A stretch of DNA of 64,000 nt from Sphagnum magellanicum (lineage: Eukaryota > Streptophyta > Sphagnopsida > Sphagnales > Sphagnaceae). Below the pieces are notes generated by a model. The model saw only the letters and a program-made list of their open reading frames with translations. It was not told the origin of the DNA and did not search any database. Position 1 is the first letter of the stretch; each line of letters opens with the position of its first letter. Of this stretch, positions 54,101 through 64,000 are shown one piece after another. The translations under genes and the position numbers were made by a program. The stretch covers positions 10,823,390 to 10,887,389 of the forward strand of contig CM038911.1 in assembly GCA_021904315.1 (NCBI GenBank), given 5' to 3'.

Positions 54101-57100
54101 TCATGCACATTTCAATTTTTTTCATTGAATTTAAAACTACTGAAAATTTTCCACTAAGAAAAAATCTTAGCATAAATTTTCATACTTCTTATACATCATC
54201 ATTTTTTGGTTTAAAATGACTCATTTCTAATGTGCTTTCACCCAAAAAGCAAAACCTCTACAATTATTTTTCAAATACCTTTTCAAGATCTCCCTTTGAA
54301 GTGAAAATATAAAATAAAATTTAAAGATTAGTTTAACTATTAATTAATTGAATTCCATAAAAATTATATATATGAGATTATTAAAATGATAAACCTTTAT
54401 TTCCCTTACCATTATTCTAACATCTTATTCACATTTCAAAATGAAGTTTAAAATTAAAATTTGAGGATTTATTTAACTATTAGTATACATTCCACAAATC
54501 CATTCCTTTTTTTCCTTGACCATAAGGTTCTAATAGGGATTTAAAAAAGCACATGTAGATTTTTAAAATAAATTCAATGACAAAGTTCACAAAACAAATT
54601 TCACATTACATAATGATAGTTGTGGATGTAATGTAGAATAATTTCAAAAGTTCTAAGATACTTAGCAATTTACGTAGCATCTAGGTTTTAATTTTTTTTA
54701 AATGACAAAAAACCATCAAAATTTGAAATTGTAAAGCATTTAAAAAAAACAATCACTATGTTGTGTAAATTCACCACAAATTAAAAAATTAGTTGTAAGG
54801 TTGTAATTCTTGTTGCAAATGTTTTTAATTTAAAAATTATACATTTATATATGCAATCAAATTTCCAACAAAATTCACAATATATTTCTAAATGATTCAA
54901 TTCCATGTCTTTTAAAAAACCCCAAAATTATTCCTTTTAATCCCAAAATTTTGAATAATGGTCCCAAAGTTTCTAATCACATGTCCTAAAAACATTTCAA
55001 CATTATATTTCTCTCCCCTCGCCCCATTCATCATTTATTAATAAACTTCATGAGATACTTCTTCACCCAAAGGTCAAAACTATTTTTGAATTGAAAATAA
55101 AATTTGACTTATGCATGCATTAAATATTATTCATTGCCCACCATAAATGAATGCCAAAACATACATTTTCATATTTAAGTTAAGTACATTCTTGAAGTTC
55201 CAAAGATTGAATAAATATTATTGTTCAAAAATCAAAACTTACATAACATGATTTTTTTCCCATTGAATGTCATATAAATTTGTCTATGTGTAAAAAGGTT
55301 CCTTCACATTTTTCAAAAGAAATAATAAACCAAAATACAAGCAATGTCACAATTTTAGACAATAAAATGCAATGTAAAAGGGTTAAGTATTTTTTAACTA
55401 GAAAAATAAAGCCAAAACATTGATAAAACCAATATTTACACAAAATAAAATGGAGATACATCATTGGCAATATCATTTTAGCTTGAACTAAGGTATTACA
55501 CCTTTTATTTATTCTTAAAAGTTATTTGGATTATTTTCAATATTCATCCAACTCCTTCACCTTGGCTAAACACCCTCTTATGGGTGGAGATTACCATATA
55601 ATCACATTTAGAAAACCAACAAAATCAATTTCCCATCGATCTTTAATTGCCTTAACACATTGAAATACATTTAGATCCATGATGGTTATAACATTCCCAA
55701 TAAATATGTAAATAAGGTTTTTTTTTTAATAACTTTAAGTCCATTAAAACATATAGGTAATTCAATAGTGATAATGGAAAATTGTTAGTAGTGTTATGGA
55801 CATGTTTACAAAGTAGGTACCTATAAATATGTTATTGTAGTACCTAGGCTAGTTTGGTAGCAAGATGATTACTATTTAATATTTATTTCTCATTTATTTT
55901 TGGTAGTAATAATAATAATATTTTACAACTAGGCATTATAGTAAATAATGAAGCTAGTGTGCTTGAAATTTTGATATAAATTTTCAACATGCTATGTATA
56001 AATCTTTCATCATTTTTGGCAATTCCAAAAATAATTAATTTGTACCTAACTAGCTTAGGTACTAGGATATCCCCTATTAAAGATTGATTTAAATATTTTC
56101 GCATTTTTGTTCATGCTAGTTAACTTTTTGTCACAACCTTAAATTTTAACTTACAACCAAGGCTATAATATTTGGTAAATGGAAAATGGGTTGGGAGGAG
56201 CATGTGACAAGGTGAAAAACCAAATAACACAACATCAAAACATGTATTTCATGATTAGGTTATTTTGCAACTATGTTCTAATTTAATCATGTAGCCATAT
56301 GTCCTTAATCATATACCTTTCTTCACCTTTAGGACTACATTTTGATCACATGATGATTACATGATTATAATTGTATTGCACATACATGATTACGATTATT
56401 TTGTGACTACATAATGACTACATGATTAATGTACCTAGGTACAAGTTATTAATTACAACAAATAATAAGCACATAAAATCAATAAGCAAAACAAAATGTG
56501 TGGAAAATTAAAATTTGAATTTCAGAAACATGGGTAAAAGTGAGTGCCTTGAAACTTGGATTTGAAAAACACTTTGAAACATGGATCCAAAACATGCAAA
56601 AGTTTAAAACATGGTATCGTTTAGGCATAATGTTTCAAGTGTAGGGGCAATTGGGTTGTATCACTAGGTCCTTTGATTCTTATGCACATTTTAAAAATAT
56701 GACTTTCAAATAACACTATAAGGAATCATGTCCATACTAACCCATGTGTTTGCAACTTATGTCTAATCAACCATCTTTACAATTGTCGTTTCAATTATTT
56801 TTCACAACGTGTGATAAAAACAACTCGTAGTCACATATTCAATTACAAAATGGTTTTAAGTTGTAAATGTGTTTATGATTTGCGAGTATTAGTAGTTGGA
56901 TGAAAATGAAGATGAAAGGTGTTTTTATATCATTCACAATTGGTGACGCCCAACAATATAGATGAAAACTTAATTGCTTTTGTGACTAGTAATGTGGTTC
57001 ATAAGTGATGAAACAACATGTGGTGTCTTTTTCAACTTGAATATATCATAATTGCATATGTATATGTATTCATGGTAAACTAATGAAAACAACATGCCAT

Positions 57101-57119
57101 GTTAATTCATGCAACCTAA
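50880..57119. other. Long AT-rich intergenic block
   Basis: More than 6 kb without a supported gene, RNA gene or recognised transposon. Homopolymer runs are frequent, including A32 at 51100-51131 and a G-rich patch at 51054-51067. Open frames are short and low-complexity. Confidence 0.5.
51100..51131. repeat. A32 homopolymer
   Basis: 32 consecutive A, preceded 30-45 bp upstream by a G-rich run (TTTTTTGGGGGGAGGGGGGG, ending at 51067). It may be the poly(A) end of an unrecognised retroposed copy. Confidence 0.85.
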
Positions 57120-58300
57120 GATTAATTAGCCTTTAGGTACCTTAAGTAATGAAGGCAACCCCTAGGTATGCCCCTAAGTAGCTTAAATAGTTTAGGCATC
57201 CCCTAGGTACTTTAAATAAAATAGAAAACATTTATGTACATTCTTCAATATCTTAAGTACCTCAGGCAACCGTTAGGTAAGTCCCTAAGTACCCAAATTA
57301 GTTTAGATAGTTCTTAAGAGCCCCAAATAGCTTAAGTAGCATATGCAACTCCTTAGGTAGGCCCATAGGTACCATAATTAGTTTAGGCATCCTTTATGTA
57401 GGCCCTTATACACATAATTAATTTAAATAACCCTTAGGTGCCCATAGGTAATTTAGGTAACCTAGGTAACCTTTAAACATTTTATCAACAATAGAATAAT
57501 AAAGTGAAAAAGACACAACAATGATGTGAAAAAAACTTAATAAATATCATAAATCGAACGATTCATTATAATCATATTGAAATTTTGCCTAAGGAAGTTT
57601 GTGATGTAATTAGGATTTAGGCAATCCCTAAAAAGACCACTAAATACCCTAGTTAGTCTAGGCATCCTTTAGATGCTTTAATTAATTTAATAAGTAGCTT
57701 TTATGTAACCTAAATAGCCCTTGGATGCCCTAGTTGATTTAGGCAACCCCCAGTCTAAATAACTTTTAGATACCCTAGTTAATATGTGTGACCTTTAGAT
57801 AGCCCTTATATGTTTTTGTTTAAGTAGCCCCTTGGTAACCCTTAAGTAACCTAAGTAGCTTTGATATAGCCTAGGTAGCATAGTCAACCCCTAGGTAGCC
57901 CCTAGGTAACCCTTAGGTGGGTTAGGTGGCATAATCAACCCCTAGGTCGTCCTTAGGTATTCTATCTAAGTAGCTTAGGCAACCCTTAGGTAAGACCTTA
58001 ATAAGTAACCTACATAACATAGGGTAGGTTAAATAAGTCATTTAAGTATGTTGATAAAAATCTTTATTAATATGTTGATGTGATGGCAAACATTTTGTCC
58101 CACAATGTGAAAGCGTAGGTCAAAGGATCGAATCCTTCTTATGACAACTTATTTATTTTAGTTTAAGCTAGGTAGTTTAAGCATTTACTCTAGGTTGAGT
58201 TGTTTAGCTTAGGCCACCTAAGCTTCCTAGCCCATGTTTTTAACCTAGGTGATTGAGGTTAGGTAGGTTAGGTTATTTAGCCTAGGTCAACCTAAGGAAA
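57120..58300. repeat. Degenerate CCTTAGGTA/TAGCTTAGG repeat field
   Basis: About 1.2 kb in which short words such as CCCTAGGTAGCC, CTTAGGTA and AAGTAGC recur dozens of times with a loose 15-30 bp spacing. It is not a clean telomere repeat (TTTAGGG) and not a simple microsatellite. It shares the TAGG/CCTA core with the CTAC tract at 19375-19832. Confidence 0.75.
58074..58147 (+). repeat. tRNA-like SINE head (candidate)
   Basis: GTGATGGCAAACATTTTGTC followed by CCACAATGTGAAAGC and then GGATCGAATCC. This has the spacing of a pol III A box and a B box (consensus GGTTCGANTCC), and the T-arm AAGGA/TCCTT pairs. A proper tRNA acceptor stem is absent. A decayed tRNA-derived SINE head is the best reading. 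Confidence 0.35.
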
Positions 58301-59943
58301 CCATGTCCAGTACCATTTATTCAATTTGGAGCTTGCCATATGTCAACATTTGAATGGTAAAAAAAAAATCCCCATATTTTAGTTGCAAATGATCATGCCA
58401 TGTAACCATAAGCCATTGCAAACTTTGTTCTAAAAATCAATTATAAATGACCATGACATGTTGGTTGGATGATTGTTGGATGAAAAATTTGTGTTAGTTG
58501 CATCTCAAATGTGATTATCATTTCAACTAGATGCCATGTCATGCTTATTGTGTTATATGATTTGTCCAAGGTGATTAGAAGAATTTGCAATTGCATGTGG
58601 CATTTATGATTGAAAAATAATCATTAATATGCAAATTCCTTATAGTGTAATGTCAAGGCCTTCCACAATTGATAAGTACTTCAATCTTAGAAGGTTCACA
58701 AGATAAGCCCTTTGTTTGTACCAAAAGTCCTTGAATGATTCGTAATTAGGCTTTCATCATTAATTTGATAGATTTTAAAGCATGAAAAGGAAATATCTTT
58801 TAACCATTTTTAGATTTTGGATAATTTTTCATTAATGACAAGTAGAGTAGAGAGGTCGGTCATAGTACACTTAAGGTAGGGTTTCTTGCCATTTTTGCAA
58901 GAGGGCCCCATTATTTATGGTGTCTAAAGAGTAGATGGAGCCTTTTTCTTCACACATCTATTGCACTGAAAATTGACAAAAATGGACTAAAGGCAAGAAA
59001 ATTACAACCTTTCAAAGTAGGGGGGGTTGTTTTTACAAATTTTTTTGATCAAACAATTCGTAGCATATTTCGGAACCCTCAAAAAATTCTTAAATATTGT
59101 TATGTTGCCTTTAGAGTTATAATATGATTTGTAGAACTTAAGAAAGCAATTTTAGAACAATTAAAAAAAATTCAATTGGAAAAAATAAATGAGAATGTTA
59201 TGCATTCATGAAGTAGGAGGGGTCAAAATGGAAAAAAATGAAAAAAACGCATTTTGCAATTCAAAAAAATAAATTGTTATTTGGCTGCTCCTTTGGCTTT
59301 GCATTTCAAAAATGATTTGTAAAGCTTGATAAGGTGCCCCTATAACATTATAAAACATTCAAAATGGAAAAGAATTGAGAAAGGTCTACCAAAGTGTTCG
59401 GTGATAGGCTAATGTTCAATGATGGGCCGATTTATTTTACATTAATCCCAAAAGGTTATCTAAATACACCCTAATATAAGTCCTCCTATACCAAAAGCTT
59501 AACTCACTCCCAACTATGGTGTCATCATAATTTGACCAAATTTTTAGCATGAAATGTATTTATTTTTGGATAATTTCCACCAATGACAAGTACCTCAATA
59601 AAAAAGGTTCTCAAAACAAGCCCCAAGCTAGGCCTTTTTCCTATACCAAAACCCCCTAATGGTTTTTAACTAATCGAATGAAAAACCTTCCCACTTCCCC
59701 TCCTTCACCCCAAGAAAAAAAAAACACAATTAATGTGCAAAAACCTTATCCATTCTTAATATTAAAGACACACTAAATATAATATTTAAGTAAAATCAGA
59801 TAATGATGTGTAAAAATCCCAAAATCTTGATGCAATTTACACTCATGTTCTTCTTTCCCTTCCATTAATTGAGGCCTAAAATGTTGAAATCTAGTTATAA
59901 TAATAAAATTTTCATTCAACCAATGAAAAGGCTCAACATGCAC

Positions 59944-60237
59944 TTAGAATAGTTCAATTTTTTTTGGGGTTTGGCGGGTGAACGGGGGTGGGATGTTTGC
60001 TATTTTTATATTGTTTCCAATGTGCTCCCCAAGATGTTTCCAATAATACCACACTTTTATCTTGTATTCTTTGGCCAAAGTTGAACTTTCAAATATATAA
60101 ATTATATAAAGGTGGGGGCCAAACACCTCTTTGATTTTATTTTGAGGAATGCCCAATGTTTTTGAAAAATTGATTATGGGGCCAATCAAAATTGCTCCTT
60201 GAAAAAGAAGCAAAAAAAGCCCTTGGGTGCACCCCAA
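59944..60237 (-). other. Unassigned 97-codon open frame
   Basis: Open frame with a fairly normal amino-acid mix (LYIIYIFESSTLAKEYKIKV, then WYYWKHLGEHIGN). It is less biased than the surrounding AT-driven frames. I do not recognise a family. It lies about 400 bp beyond the 3' side of the minus-strand LINE and could be a fragment of another repeat. Confidence 0.2.
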
Positions 60238-60360
60238 CTAATTAATAGAAGCATCAAAATACACCCCTTCTCAACATAAAATAAATACCCATGCAAGTAG
60301 GACAATTTGCATGTTTGTTTTAAAAGTTTTGTAATGAATTAATAGGTTGAATGTTTGAAA

Positions 60361-60420
60361 GTTGTGACCTAATGCTAAAAGTGAAGGATCTTGAGTTCAA
60401 GTTTTAATAGGGGGTAAGAA
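60361..60420 (+). repeat. tRNA-like SINE head (candidate)
   Basis: GTTGTGACCTAATGCTAAAA, then GTGAAGGATC and TTGAGTTCAAGTTTT. The last word resembles a B box (GGTTCAANTCC) about 35 bp after an A-box-like segment. It is weak and without visible ends. Confidence 0.3.
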
Positions 60421-61533
60421 ATCCAATAAAAAACCAATTGCCATAACCATTACATGGAAGACAAAAAGGGAGGGCCAAAGAAAGGCCAAAAGACATGTAA
60501 TTTGCAAAAACCTAAAAAAAGAAAGAGTTAATCCTTCTTGTGGTAGGAAGTTATCTCACCCATAGCCCCCCTAAAAGTGCCTACATGCAAATTGTGAGAT
60601 GTAATATTAATAGGAGGTCTATATCAAACATCTCTTGTCAACGCAATTTTCCACTTTATAACAGAAGCTAAAGCATGTTAAATAGCAATACTAACATCCT
60701 ATTTAAAAAATTGAATGCAGAAGGACAAGGAGAAATGACCTCTTGATCGTCTATCATGGAAAAGACGAGCACATTCCCTAATGAAACAATCCATATCACA
60801 CCAAGTGCGTTGTGCATCTCCATGGCCATCGGAATAAAGTGGTGCCCTTCTTGAAACCCTTTATACTTGCAAATATTAACAATGGTGTTAAGTTTTGCAG
60901 TTGCACCTATTGGTCAACTAATGACACTCATAACTAGCATTTTTCGTGTCGGATCAATAACCATCACATCAACAACAAATACTTGGTCTTCACGAGTTAT
61001 GTGAAAATTAACTTGTAATGAAATCCCTAATGTAAGGGCATATCACTGCTCTTTCAATACAATGTGCTCACTCTATCGAATGAGGGCATACATGATTTTT
61101 TTATGACGTCATGTGTGATTATCTATTGACTTCCGAACGGACAATGTGTTAGATGTGTGTTAAATATGTCTAACCCATGTCCACACTCACACATGAGAAG
61201 ACTGGATGTCGAGGGCTAAATTAAACCAAGATGAAAAATGCAATTTCAAAGTGAAAGTAGAATGTGCGATATGGAATGAATGAATAAATGGCCTCGCAAT
61301 CAACCATAGCCCTACCCCTTTGCCCAAACAAAAGCAAATGCAAGCTTTGGATGTTGAGGAAATGAAGTCATCTTCTAAGATAAATTTAAAGGATGTGTTG
61401 TGATGGATGTCCATAAAAAATGCCTTTAGACTCGAGGGTGTTAATAACTGCCAATTTTTTTTTAAAATGTGCATATTTTTAGTTATGGAAGGAATGTTAT
61501 CTCGAGTTGTAGGGTTATCGTTGTGTTCATGCA

Positions 61534-61684
61534 TTTGTCATAATGTGACAAACACATCTTGATGTAGACACACCCCTATGTTTGTCATGACGTGACAAAC
61601 GCATATCGACGCAAACACACCCCTACATTCGTCATGATGTGACAAACACATCTCAATGTAGACACACCTTTACATTTGTCATGC
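61534..61684. repeat. Three 47-bp tandem units with palindromic cores
   Basis: Units start at 61534, 61581 and 61628, with a partial fourth at 61675. Each opens with a palindrome-like TTTGTCATGACGTGACAAA (unit 2 form), then CACATC..GATGTAGACACACCCC. The period is exactly 47 with substitutions only. Confidence 0.9.
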
Positions 61685-61869
61685 ATCTATCTCACATTAA
61701 TATAGGGTCAGCCTAGGTCAACATAGAGCCAAGCTAAGTCAAAAGCATTTTTTTCACCCAAGGCAGGTTTTTGAATGATCAAAATTGGACCCATTTTGGT
61801 CATTGTAAACCTTGTGGCAATTAAAAAAATTTGGTGGTGATTGAAAACATTTTTGGTTGCCATAGGGTA

Positions 61870-62806
61870 AAATTTGATTATCGTAATAAGAAGCGACCAA
61901 ATTTATGGTTCCCAACCTTGTGACGATCGAATTTTTTTCGGTCGCCCCTCTCTATGATGATCGACACTTTGCGTTCACCATAGAGGAGGGGGGGGGGGGT
62001 GTGTAATATATTTTTTGGAAAGTCCCCCCCCGCCCCTGCCCCCCCTTTCCTCGGGATCGAATTTTTTTGATTGCCATCCGACACACTTTAATGTCGAATG
62101 CCATCTGAAATTTTCAATCGCTAAAAAAGGTGTAAACATGTGCTATCATTTTGGAAAAAAAAAAATTTAACCCTCACATTCACTCTTGGGCAATCTAAAA
62201 TTTTCGATTGCCATCCGATGGTGTAGGTGTGTTAGATGGTGATCAAAATTCTTTGGTTGTCATTGGTTAGTTGCCATTCGACAATGGGGGTATGTTGGAT
62301 GGTGACCAAATTTTTTTGGTTGCTAAAAAAGGGGGGCATGTCACATGTTTTTGGAAAGCCTTTGATGATGGCTTTTGTAAAAAATGCCACAAGCTAGCCA
62401 TTATTGCAATAAAAAAATATCGATTGCCATAGTCATAATAAGGATGACAACCAAATTTTTTCCATCACCATACGACACATCTTCACCATCGGATGGCAAT
62501 TGAAATTTGTTAGTCACCAGAGAGGGCATGGTGGGGATGTTTTTTTTTCCAAAAATGATATTACGTGCGCCCCCCCTTTTGGCAAATGAAATTTTCAGTT
62601 GCCATCTGAAAGGGTGGGCCACGTGTTATCATTTTAGGAAAAAAAAAAAGTCATGCCCTATTTTCCCTCATAGGTAAGGAAGAATTTTGGTTACCATCTA
62701 TTCGTGTGGGTGTGTGGGATGGTGATTGAAAAAATTCGAACGCCATCCAATAGACTATTAGTGTTCGAGGGTGACCAAATTTTTTTGGTTGCTAGGAAAG
62801 GGGGGC
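61870..62806. repeat. Two diverged about 470-bp tandem units
   Basis: Units about 61870-62336 and about 62337-62806. Both end in a nearly identical 37-bp block (GGTGACCAAATTTTTTTGGT, then TGCTA...GGGGGGC, at 62300 and 62770). In both this block is preceded by the same order of landmarks: GTGYTATCATTTTRGGAAA with an A run, GATTGCCATC-like words, and GGTGTGTKRGATGGTGAT. Within the units the word GCCATCCGA recurs in both orientations. Confidence 0.75.
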
Positions 62807-64000
62807 GTAAGCAAGGATAATTTCGTTCATAAGGCCCATAATGTGGGTATTGTCGGCTAAGGATGGAAAGACATAGTTGGAGGCTCACACACTGGTCTTT
62901 AATAATGTTCAATAATGGGCTAGGGCAAATAAAAGATTTCCTAGGGGATCACCTTACCTCGTGCTTAAAGATGACCCAATATTGGTGAACCTTTCTTCAT
63001 GTTGCCCATGCTGGTAACAAATAGAATAATGAACACTATAAAACAACCTAAGAAAGGGGAGAATGTTCACCAAAGGTCCTTCGGGATCTTGTAGTTCTCT
63101 ACAAATAACAGTTCGAAAAAAGTTATTAAAAGCATTTTCGATATCAACTTGCATCACAACCCAATCAATGTGTAGGTTAAAGAAGGCTCTAATGCTAAAA
63201 ATGATGGTTTCATAGCTTGATGGGGTCGATATTCCAAATTGATGGGGGGATAGGTGCTCTTGAAACGACCCCTGAAGTGTAGGATAATGGAGTGATTAAT
63301 AAGTTGAAAAAACACCTCATTTACAACAATAGATTGAAGACTTCTAATGTCCTTTGCCATTGCTAACAATTTGTTAGCCCTAGCACTAAAGCCATTGACC
63401 TAGGGAATCCACCATGGGCAACAACAGTAATAGCCTGGAATAATTTCAAAAACCTTGAGGATGGGTCTTTTGGCATGAAACATTTCGAGAAATGCTCATA
63501 AACCATCCAATATAGCCCATTCGAAAACAAATGGGGAGTAGTGGTTAAGGCTTAGGCAAACAAAATCCTATCAACGATAAAGGTATGTTTAAGTTAATAG
63601 TAAAAAATAAGTGGATGGACATGGTTTGATGGAAAGGGGTGTAGTTAACGTAGAGCTACAATGGTGTCTTTCGAGGGGATAGATGGCGTCATGGGTTGAA
63701 GACCTCTAGCAATGTGACTATATTTTTTGGCTCTATTCAAAGTCAGACATGGTGTAGACAAGTGGTTGAAGAGTCATCCAATGAATGGTGGGAATGGGGA
63801 ACATGTGAAGCCTAAGAAAACTCCTCCTGAAGAGAAAAATAGTCACTTGCCATAAACCTCTTAAGGGAAACAAAAACCTTTCAATGACCTAAACGACCTC
63901 CTCGAATGATAACATGAAGAGATGGAACCATATTGATTCGTTTATCGGATTTCAAGCAATTCAGTCAAGGGGTAAGTGGAAAGCTTGCTTGACCTCATCC

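Larger units (their letters stand above)
58301..60640. other. AT-rich spacer
   Basis: No gene is supported apart from the unassigned 97-codon frame at 59944-60237 and the SINE-like patch at 60361-60420, listed separately. Confidence 0.4.
60650..64000 (-). mobile_element. LINE with a restriction-like endonuclease C-terminus (dead, runs off the right edge)
   Basis: Read right to left: RT N-terminal half (about 63380-62960, with EVFFQLINHSIILHFRG and MQVDIENAFNN), a QGDPLG box decayed to TR-stop-GDPLG (62939-62962), and the catalytic box as FPSLADNTHI (about 62845-62875, second Asp now Asn). It then breaks at about 62806. Sequence resumes at 61534 with NDNPTTRDNIPS, GKGVGLWLIARPFIHSF, a CCHC knuckle (61141-61194, CECGHGLD...HLTHC), THDV (about 61105-61116) and DQVFVVDVMVIDP (about 60952-60990). 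The CCHC followed by a D...DV core resembles the R2/NeSL-type restriction-like endonuclease (RLE), not the APE nuclease of L1. It has numerous stops and frameshifts. The 5' part is outside the window. Confidence 0.7.

Noticed and set aside
58074-58147. Functional tRNA gene
   Set aside because: The anticodon loop would be too long, and no acceptor stem pairs.
57120-58300. Interstitial telomere repeat
   Set aside because: The words are TAGGTA/CCTTAGG types with irregular spacing, not TTTAGGG units.

Overview
The window looks like nuclear DNA of a land plant with a large, repeat-rich, AT-rich genome. The evidence is a histone H4 identical to the canonical plant protein, a plant-type GTE bromodomain gene, a plant PLAC8-family gene, GT-AG introns, and long stretches of decayed Ty3, LINE and PIF/Harbinger sequence. 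The amount of old repeat debris and the low-GC spacers suggest a gymnosperm or another non-flowering vascular plant rather than a compact angiosperm, but this is inference and no species is claimed. Layout from left to right: 1-870 holds the last three coding exons of an A1-family aspartic protease (+). At 2641-3519 is a 440-bp tandem duplication. At 4980-6870 is a broken Ty3 remnant (+), and at 7280-7820 a PIF/Harbinger transposase relic (-). A microRNA-like hairpin lies at 9561-9686. An uninterrupted PLAC8-family gene is at 11952-12545 (-). A dead L1-type LINE covers about 13880-20200 (+). A second, older Ty3 remnant covers about 25180-32080 (-) and carries a nested solo LTR with a perfect target duplication. 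A related solo LTR in the opposite orientation is at 36329-37161. The gene-rich core is 39423-50660. Histone H4 (-) and a ten-exon TSR3 gene (+) sit head to head, and TSR3 converges on a nine-exon GTE-type bromodomain/NET gene (-). I worked out the exon structures of TSR3 (301 aa) and the GTE gene (862 aa) by hand from splice sites and reading-frame continuity. From 50880 to 60640 there is only AT-rich spacer, degenerate TAGG/CCTA repeats and two tRNA-like SINE-head candidates. The right edge (60650-64000, -) is a LINE of a different kind. Its C-terminus shows a CCHC knuckle followed by a restriction-like endonuclease signature, and its middle is replaced by 47-bp and about 470-bp tandem repeats. 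The host genes point to housekeeping and chromatin functions: H4 is the nucleosome core, GTE proteins read acetylated histones including H4, and TSR3 modifies 18S rRNA. Their adjacency is not evidence of co-regulation. I found no CRISPR, operon or other prokaryotic-type system. The observations most worth a second look are the RLE-type LINE with its odd repeat insert and the microRNA-like hairpin.
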